Source of the DNA: JBFFXF01 sp041569895
GTDB taxonomy: Bacteria; Planctomycetota; UBA8108; JACQVS01
Length of the DNA: 14,379 bases
Direction of reading: 5' to 3'
NCBI GenBank assembly: GCA_041569895.1
Contig: JBFFXF010000188.1
Coordinates: forward strand, 1-14,379
Below, piece after piece: positions 6,543 through 14,379 of this stretch (within the stretch, counting starts at the first letter, position 1; each line of letters opens with the position of its first letter). The position numbers and the translations under genes were made by a program. The notes under the pieces are model-generated. The model ran no database searches. It saw only the letters and a program-made list of their open reading frames with translations, and was not told where the DNA came from.

Positions 6543-9494
6543 ATGGTGACAGGGAAGAGAACGCGCAACGTCACGATCGCCGCCGGACTGAGCTTTCTCG
6601 TCGGCGCGCTCGCCGCGCTCTTTCTCGGCCGGCTCCGGGACGACGGACCGACCTCGCGTGATCGCGTCAGCCTCGACGGTGCGGCGGTCCGATCGAATGA
6701 TCGATTCATCGACAGCAGCGTCACGCCCCACGACGCAGCACACCCGCCGGTCCCGGCCTCCCGGCCGGCGGCCGGCGGGCTTTCTCTCTCCGGCTCCGTG
6801 ACGGACGTCGCGGGGCGTGGGCTCGAGGGCGCGCTCGTCTCCGTGTGGCCGGGGGACGGCCACGACGACACGTGGGAGCGCACGCGCGCGCTCCGCGAGC
6901 GACTCCTCGGTCGATCCGGCGGCGTCCGCCACTCGGCCATCGCGCAGGCCCTCTCGGACAGCGACGGCGCGTACCGGATCTCGCTGGCGAGCATCGCGGC
7001 GGGGAGGTACGTCGTGGTCGCCGGCTGCGATGGACACGCCTCGGCGAGCGTGCCGTGGGAACAGTCGGGCCGCTCCTCGAGGCTCGACTTCACGCTCGTG
7101 CACGTCGTGCCCACCGCGGGGGTCGTCGTCGGGCCGGACGGGGAGGCGGTCTCCGGCGCGCTGGTCGAGGCGCGCTTGCCACGCGCCGTGAACGTCGCCG
7201 CCGGAGCGGTCCTCGATCGCGCCGTGACCGACGCCGAGGGGCGCTTCCGGCTGGGTGTCCGCCGCGCTGCGTTCACTTTGGTTGCGAGCGCGGGCGGCTA
7301 CTCGCCGAGCGAGCCGGCCGAGGTCACCGCGGGCAGCGACGGACTGGTGGTCGCGCTCGGGGCGGCGATCGAGGTCGACGGTCGCGTGATCGACGCCGGC
7401 GGCGAGCCCGTCGCCGGTGCGCGGGTCAGCCTCTACACCGGCCCCGCGGGTCAATCGACCGCTGCCGGGATTCGCCAGCAGCGCTCGCCCTTCTGGTGGA
7501 GCCGGGCGTCGCGCCTCGCCGAGGTCGAGACCGGGCCGGACGGCGGGTTTCGCTTCGGGGGGGCGCCCGTCGAGGGACTCGCGGTCGTCGTCGCGGAGCG
7601 CTCCGGTCACACGCGCGACGAGGCCGAGATTCGTCTCGGCGAGCTGTCCGCGGAGGAGGATGTCAGCGTCGAGCTCGTCCTCGACCCGGCCGTGACGCTC
7701 GCCGGAACCGTCGTCGATCGGCACGCGCAACCGGTGCCGGGCGCCCTCGTTCTCCTCGCGCCCGGGGGCGCCGTTCGTCCCGGCAGACCGGTTTCGCCGT
7801 CGAGGGCGGTCGTCGCGGTCGAGACGGACTCCGCGGGCGCGTTCCGGCTCGACACGCTCGCGCCGGGACGATACTCCCTCGGCGTCGACTCGGAGCGTCA
7901 CCCGGCGTGGCGCGAGGACGTCTCGGTCGACGGGGACCTGGAGATCGCCATCGAGCTCATCGACGGAGTCGAGCTCCGTGGGCGAATTACCTCGAGCACC
8001 GACGGTCGCCCCGTCCCGCTCGCGACCGCCCGTTTCAACCTGGGTCCCGAGCGTCTCCGTCGCGTCGCGGCCGACGGGGAGGGTCGCTATCGACTCCCGG
8101 GCCTCGAGAGAGGATCGAGGATCCACTCGATCTCGGTCGCCGCGCCCGACGAGTTCCCGCTGGCGTTCTTCGGCGCGCTCGAGGTCGTCGGAGACGGGCA
8201 GGCGCAGGAAGTCGACTTCGAGCTCGAACCCGCCGCCGGGATCGCCGGGGTGGTCACCGACGAATCGGCGGCCCCGGTCCGCGGCGCGGTCGTGACGCTC
8301 GCCCCGGTCGTCGAGCGCGGGGGCATGCTCACCCCGTCACCCGAGCACACGCGGGTGCTCACCCGCCGCGGAGTCACGGGTGACGATGGCGCCTTCCGGC
8401 TTTCGGGCGTCGGCGCCGGGGCGTTCCGGATCGGCATCGAGCACCCCGACTTCGTGCCGCTGGTCTCGGAGCGGACGACGGTCGCGGCGGGGCAAGCGGT
8501 CGACGGGCTCCACCTGACGCTGCGGCGCGGTGGCGTCGTCCATGCGCTCGTCCGCGACACCGACGAGCGGCCTCTGGTGGGGGCGAGTGTCGAGCTCGCG
8601 CTCGAGACGCCGGACTCCGGACCCCGGGAAGCGCGGCAGGGCTCCCGGGAGCTCGTGCGCTCCCCGTTCGCCGACTTCGGATCGCGCAGGACGACGTGCC
8701 GGGCGGGACCGGACGGACGCGCCATCATCGCCGGCCTCGACAGTGGCACGTACCGGCTGACGGTGTCGAGCGATGGATACCGGCGGTTCACCACGCGCGG
8801 ATACGTCGCCGCGAGCGAGGTGCTCCCGGTCATCGTCGACCTCGTGCCGGGGCTGGAGATCCGCGGTTCCGTCCGCGACGTCAGGGGGGCACCGGTGCCC
8901 GGGGCCGACGTCGTCCTGTGCCGCGAGGAGCTCATCGAGGCGGCTGGCGGGACGCGACCGGGCGTCCGGCAAGCCGCGCGCGCCCAGACCGCACCGGACG
9001 GCAGCTTCCGCCTGCGCGGGCTCGATGATGGCGGTCACACGCTGCACGTTCGCGCTCGAGGCTACACCGATCGCCGAATCGACGGCGTGGTCGCGACGGA
9101 CGGCCTTGCCGTCATCCTCGAGCGCCCCGGCGGGCTGAGTGGTCGCGTCACCGACGCCGCGACCGGCGAGCCGCTCCCGGCGTTCACGGTCCGCGTGCGG
9201 CCCGACGCGGCGGAAGACACGAGCGCCGGTCGGGCTTTGCCGTCGCCGCTCTTCTCTCCCGCTCGCCGTGGGCGCGGTAGCTGGTCCTTCGAGGACCACG
9301 GTGGCGTCTTCTCGATCGGCGACCTCGCCCCGGGTGCCTACACGCTCGAGGTGCAGGCAGCCGGCAAGGGCGTCACGACGGTCCAGGCGCTCGTCGAAGA
9401 CGGCCACGTGACGGGTGGGCTCGAGATCGCTCTCGAGGACGCGCCCGCGGCGGAGGGCGTCCTGCCGGCGGAAAGCGCCGGGGTACCCGATTGA
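6543..9494 (+). CDS. Membrane-anchored protein with nine carboxypeptidase-regulatory-like (transthyretin/CnaB-like) domains
   Basis: A 983-residue protein. ATG 6543 lies 13 bases after the previous stop with GTGAGG at 6526-6531 as a likely ribosome site. GTG 6546 is an alternative. After a basic N-terminus, residues about 10-29 form a single membrane segment, and a linker leads to nine repeats beginning near residues 80, 189, 276, 384, 476, 565, 664, 771 and 863. Each starts with a strand pattern like GxVxDxxGxPVxGAxV (SGSVTDVAGRGLEGALV, DGRVIDAGGEPVAGARV, RGSVRDVRGAPVPGADV). Most continue with DGxFRLxGLxxGxYxLxVxxxGY. This is the carboxypeptidase regulatory-like domain, a beta-sandwich used in bacteria as a stalk or adhesive module. 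No peptidase domain or active site is present, so a structural or ligand-binding envelope role is inferred. It closes the four-gene cluster, and a promoter-like sequence overlaps its stop. Confidence 0.88.
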   Translation: MVTGKRTRNVTIAAGLSFLVGALAALFLGRLRDDGPTSRDRVSLDGAAVRSNDRFIDSSVTPHDAAHPPVPASRPAAGGLSLSGSVTDVAGRGLEGALVSVWPGDGHDDTWERTRALRERLLGRSGGVRHSAIAQALSDSDGAYRISLASIAAGRYVVVAGCDGHASASVPWEQSGRSSRLDFTLVHVVPTAGVVVGPDGEAVSGALVEARLPRAVNVAAGAVLDRAVTDAEGRFRLGVRRAAFTLVASAGGYSPSEPAEVTAGSDGLVVALGAAIEVDGRVIDAGGEPVAGARVSLYTGPAGQSTAAGIRQQRSPFWWSRASRLAEVETGPDGGFRFGGAPVEGLAVVVAERSGHTRDEAEIRLGELSAEEDVSVELVLDPAVTLAGTVVDRHAQPVPGALVLLAPGGAVRPGRPVSPSRAVVAVETDSAGAFRLDTLAPGRYSLGVDSERHPAWREDVSVDGDLEIAIELIDGVELRGRITSSTDGRPVPLATARFNLGPERLRRVAADGEGRYRLPGLERGSRIHSISVAAPDEFPLAFFGALEVVGDGQAQEVDFELEPAAGIAGVVTDESAAPVRGAVVTLAPVVERGGMLTPSPEHTRVLTRRGVTGDDGAFRLSGVGAGAFRIGIEHPDFVPLVSERTTVAAGQAVDGLHLTLRRGGVVHALVRDTDERPLVGASVELALETPDSGPREARQGSRELVRSPFADFGSRRTTCRAGPDGRAIIAGLDSGTYRLTVSSDGYRRFTTRGYVAASEVLPVIVDLVPGLEIRGSVRDVRGAPVPGADVVLCREELIEAAGGTRPGVRQAARAQTAPDGSFRLRGLDDGGHTLHVRARGYTDRRIDGVVATDGLAVILERPGGLSGRVTDAATGEPLPAFTVRVRPDAAEDTSAGRALPSPLFSPARRGRGSWSFEDHGGVFSIGDLAPGAYTLEVQAAGKGVTTVQALVEDGHVTGGLEIALEDAPAAEGVLPAESAGVPD

Positions 9495-9520
9495 CACCAC
9501 TCTGCCCTGTTTCGTAGCAT
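9491..9520 (+). promoter_or_regulatory. Putative sigma-70-type promoter for the sigma-54 activator gene
   Basis: A perfect TTGACA (9491-9496) overlaps the stop codon of the preceding gene. TAGCAT (9515-9520, 4 of 6 to TATAAT) follows after 18 bases. Transcription would start near 9527 and leave a leader of about 90 bases before ATG 9615. I see no terminator in the 120-base gap, so read-through from the upstream cluster is also possible. Confidence 0.45.
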
Positions 9521-9614
9521 CCCGGCCTCGACGGGGCTTGACGCCAGTCACGAGTCGGGTTGGCGCGGTTCCCATCTCTCCATCAACTGTCCTGGGGGGC
9601 GGAGTGCAGGAACG

Positions 9615-10721
9615 ATGTCGACGGACATTCTGTGCGTCGGACGGGGTCTTCCATCGAACGGTGATTTCACTTTCGAGATTCTCGGGAACACGGCCGCCAT
9701 CGAGGAGGTGCGGCGTCTCGTCGGCGCGGCGAGCTCGTCGAACGTCAACGTCTTCATCACCGGTGAGACAGGGACGGGGAAGGAGCTCGTCGCAAACGCC
9801 ATCTGCGCGGTCTTCCGGTCCCGTGGTTCTCCGATCGTCGCCCAGAACTGCGCCGCGGTCCCGTCGGAGCTCTTCGAGAGTCAGTTCTTCGGTCACCGTC
9901 GCGGCGCGTTCACCGGAGCTCTCAGCAACCACACCGGTCTCGTGGAGCTGGCCGACGGTGGCATCCTGTTTCTCGACGAGCTCGATTCGCTGACCATCGC
10001 CAACCAGGCGAAGCTCCTCCGCGTCATCGACGACGGCGAGGTGAGGCCGCTCGGTTGCAGCGAGTCGAGGCGCGTCAACGTGCGGTACATCGCCGCGATG
10101 AACAGCGATCCGCGGGACCTGATCGAGACGGGCGCGCTGCGGGAGGACCTCTACTATCGCCTTGCCGGTTTCGAGATTCACATTCCCCCGCTGCGCGAAC
10201 GCCCGGAGGACGTCCCCGTCCTCGCGCGACACTTCCTCGGCGATCCGCGACGTCGGATCTCGCGCCGGGCCGCCGAGGAGCTTCGCCGGTTCTCGTGGCC
10301 GGGCAACGTCCGTCAGCTCCGTAACGTGATCCAGGCCGCGAACGCGCTTGCGGCCGGAGAGGTGATTCGCCGCTCTCACCTGCGTTTGGCGCGAGATCCG
10401 CGGCCCGTGAAGGGACACGGGGCGGGCCAGCCGGCGCCGCACAGGATCGCCATCCGGTCGCTGAAGGACGCCGAGCGCCACACGATCGCCGCGGCCCTGC
10501 GTTTCTACGGCGGCAACCGCTCGCACACGGCGAGAGTGCTCGGAATCGACCGGTCGACATTGCGACGGAAGATCCGCGAGCTCGGTCTCGACGCGTTCAT
10601 GCCCGAGCCGGCGAACGGCCGGGAGGTGACGCGGGCCCCACCTGGCATCGATGGTCGCGAATCGGGGCGCCTGGATCGCCCTCGAGGGCATGGGCGCAGA
10701 TTCGTTCTCGATCGGCCCTGA
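9615..10721 (+). CDS. Sigma-54-dependent transcriptional activator (AAA+ and Fis-type HTH, no sensor domain)
   Basis: A 368-residue protein. ATG 9615 is preceded by GGAG (9601-9604) and AGGA (9608-9611). It activates sigma-54 RNA polymerase by ATP-driven remodelling from an enhancer site. All key elements are present: Walker A GETGTGKE at 50-57, the sigma-54 contact loop GAFTGA at 97-102, Walker B GILFLDEL at 116-123, AMN at sensor I (158-164 region), arginine-finger region REDLYYRL at 175-182, and sensor II WPGNVRQLRN at 227-236. Residues about 283-324 form a Fis-type helix-turn-helix (GGNRSHTARVLGIDRSTLRRKI). The AAA+ domain starts almost at the N-terminus, with about 20 residues before it. 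There is therefore no receiver, GAF or PAS domain, as in PspF, and control must come from a partner protein or from expression level. A basic, Pro/Arg-rich tail of about 44 residues follows the HTH. The 154-base gap to the kinase gene leaves co-transcription uncertain. Confidence 0.93.
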   Translation: MSTDILCVGRGLPSNGDFTFEILGNTAAIEEVRRLVGAASSSNVNVFITGETGTGKELVANAICAVFRSRGSPIVAQNCAAVPSELFESQFFGHRRGAFTGALSNHTGLVELADGGILFLDELDSLTIANQAKLLRVIDDGEVRPLGCSESRRVNVRYIAAMNSDPRDLIETGALREDLYYRLAGFEIHIPPLRERPEDVPVLARHFLGDPRRRISRRAAEELRRFSWPGNVRQLRNVIQAANALAAGEVIRRSHLRLARDPRPVKGHGAGQPAPHRIAIRSLKDAERHTIAAALRFYGGNRSHTARVLGIDRSTLRRKIRELGLDAFMPEPANGREVTRAPPGIDGRESGRLDRPRGHGRRFVLDRP

Positions 10722-10875
10722 GCCGGGTGTCGCAGCTCGACCCCATGGCGCGTGCGTGGCCGTCCTTCGTCCGTCCGCCGCATTCAGCCTCTTCCATTTT
10801 TTCGCGTGACATCCTCGCCCGTACCGGCACCAGGGTCTCGTGCGGTATGGTAGTTGGTGCTGACGGAGATCACGC
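10722..10875 (+). other. Spacer before the kinase gene
   Basis: This 154-base gap contains a T6 tract at 10797-10802 but no stem in front of it, so it is not a convincing terminator. TATGGT at 10846-10851 could be a -10 element, but nothing like TTGACA lies 16-19 bases upstream. I found no GG-N10-GC sigma-54 promoter. I see no gene or further feature here. Confidence 0.4.

Positions 10876-14379
<3,504 letters not shown>

Noticed and set aside
5850..8126. 758-residue open frame on the minus strand
   Set aside because: Shadow of the Spy-like and carboxypeptidase-regulatory-like genes. It has no motif, signal or domain, and the + strand frames carry clear repeats.
6845..8383. 512-residue + strand frame inside the beta-sandwich gene
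   Set aside because: Arg/Gly-dominated out-of-frame reading of the repeat region with no recognisable domain.
9538..9566. TTGACG as a second -35 element before the activator
   Set aside because: The sequence 17 bases downstream is TGGCGC, nothing like a -10 box.
10797..10802. T6 tract as an intrinsic terminator after the activator gene
   Set aside because: No stem of useful length ends just before it. The nearest partial inverted repeat (5 bp with a wobble, near 10743-10760) is too far upstream.

Overview
The window is about 14.4 kb of very GC-rich DNA (roughly 70% G+C by eye, with G or C at most third codon positions). Every gene I can support is on the + strand. The organism is probably a member of Planctomycetota or a similar large-genome, soil or aquatic phylum. 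The reasons are a Ser/Thr protein kinase with the juxtamembrane style common in planctomycetes, a CRTAC1/ASPIC-UnbV lipoprotein next to a TPR protein, several FG-GAP/VCBS calcium-loop propellers, a protein built of many carboxypeptidase-regulatory-like repeats, and a sigma-54 activator. This is inferred from gene content. No rRNA, tRNA or other phylogenetic marker is present. I see no mobile element or CRISPR array.

Layout. 1-185: C-terminal end of an unidentified gene. 186-345: spacer with a good sigma-70-like promoter and a small hairpin. 346-1923: exported lipoprotein with a CxxCH haem-type motif followed by six calcium-loop propeller repeats. 1924-2148: structured spacer with competing hairpins and a terminator-like element. 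2149-2844: secreted Trp-rich protein with no recognisable family. 2845-3003: spacer holding a long hairpin with a perfect 18-bp palindrome. 3004-9494: compact four-gene unit encoding a membrane-anchored TPR protein, a CRTAC1-type lipoprotein, a Spy/CpxP-like periplasmic protein and a 983-residue protein with nine carboxypeptidase-regulatory-like domains. Its first three genes overlap by 4 bases at each junction. 9615-10721: sigma-54-dependent activator (AAA+ plus Fis-type helix-turn-helix) with no sensor domain. 10876-14379: Ser/Thr kinase with a transmembrane helix and a very long extracytoplasmic propeller region, still open at the window edge.

How it may fit together. Most products are exported or membrane-anchored and carry protein-binding or calcium-binding scaffolds: propellers, TPR repeats, transthyretin-like beta-sandwiches and a helical Spy-like hairpin. 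The last two genes are regulatory: an activator without its own input domain beside a kinase whose outer part uses the same DxDGDG calcium loops as the upstream lipoproteins. A reasonable inference is a cell-envelope module with an adjacent signalling pair, but nothing in the sequence proves that the regulators act on the upstream genes. The clearest unusual items are the kinase with a mixed FG-GAP/PQQ-like sensor, the CxxCH-propeller lipoprotein, the Trp-rich orphan secreted protein and the structured RNA leaders around it.
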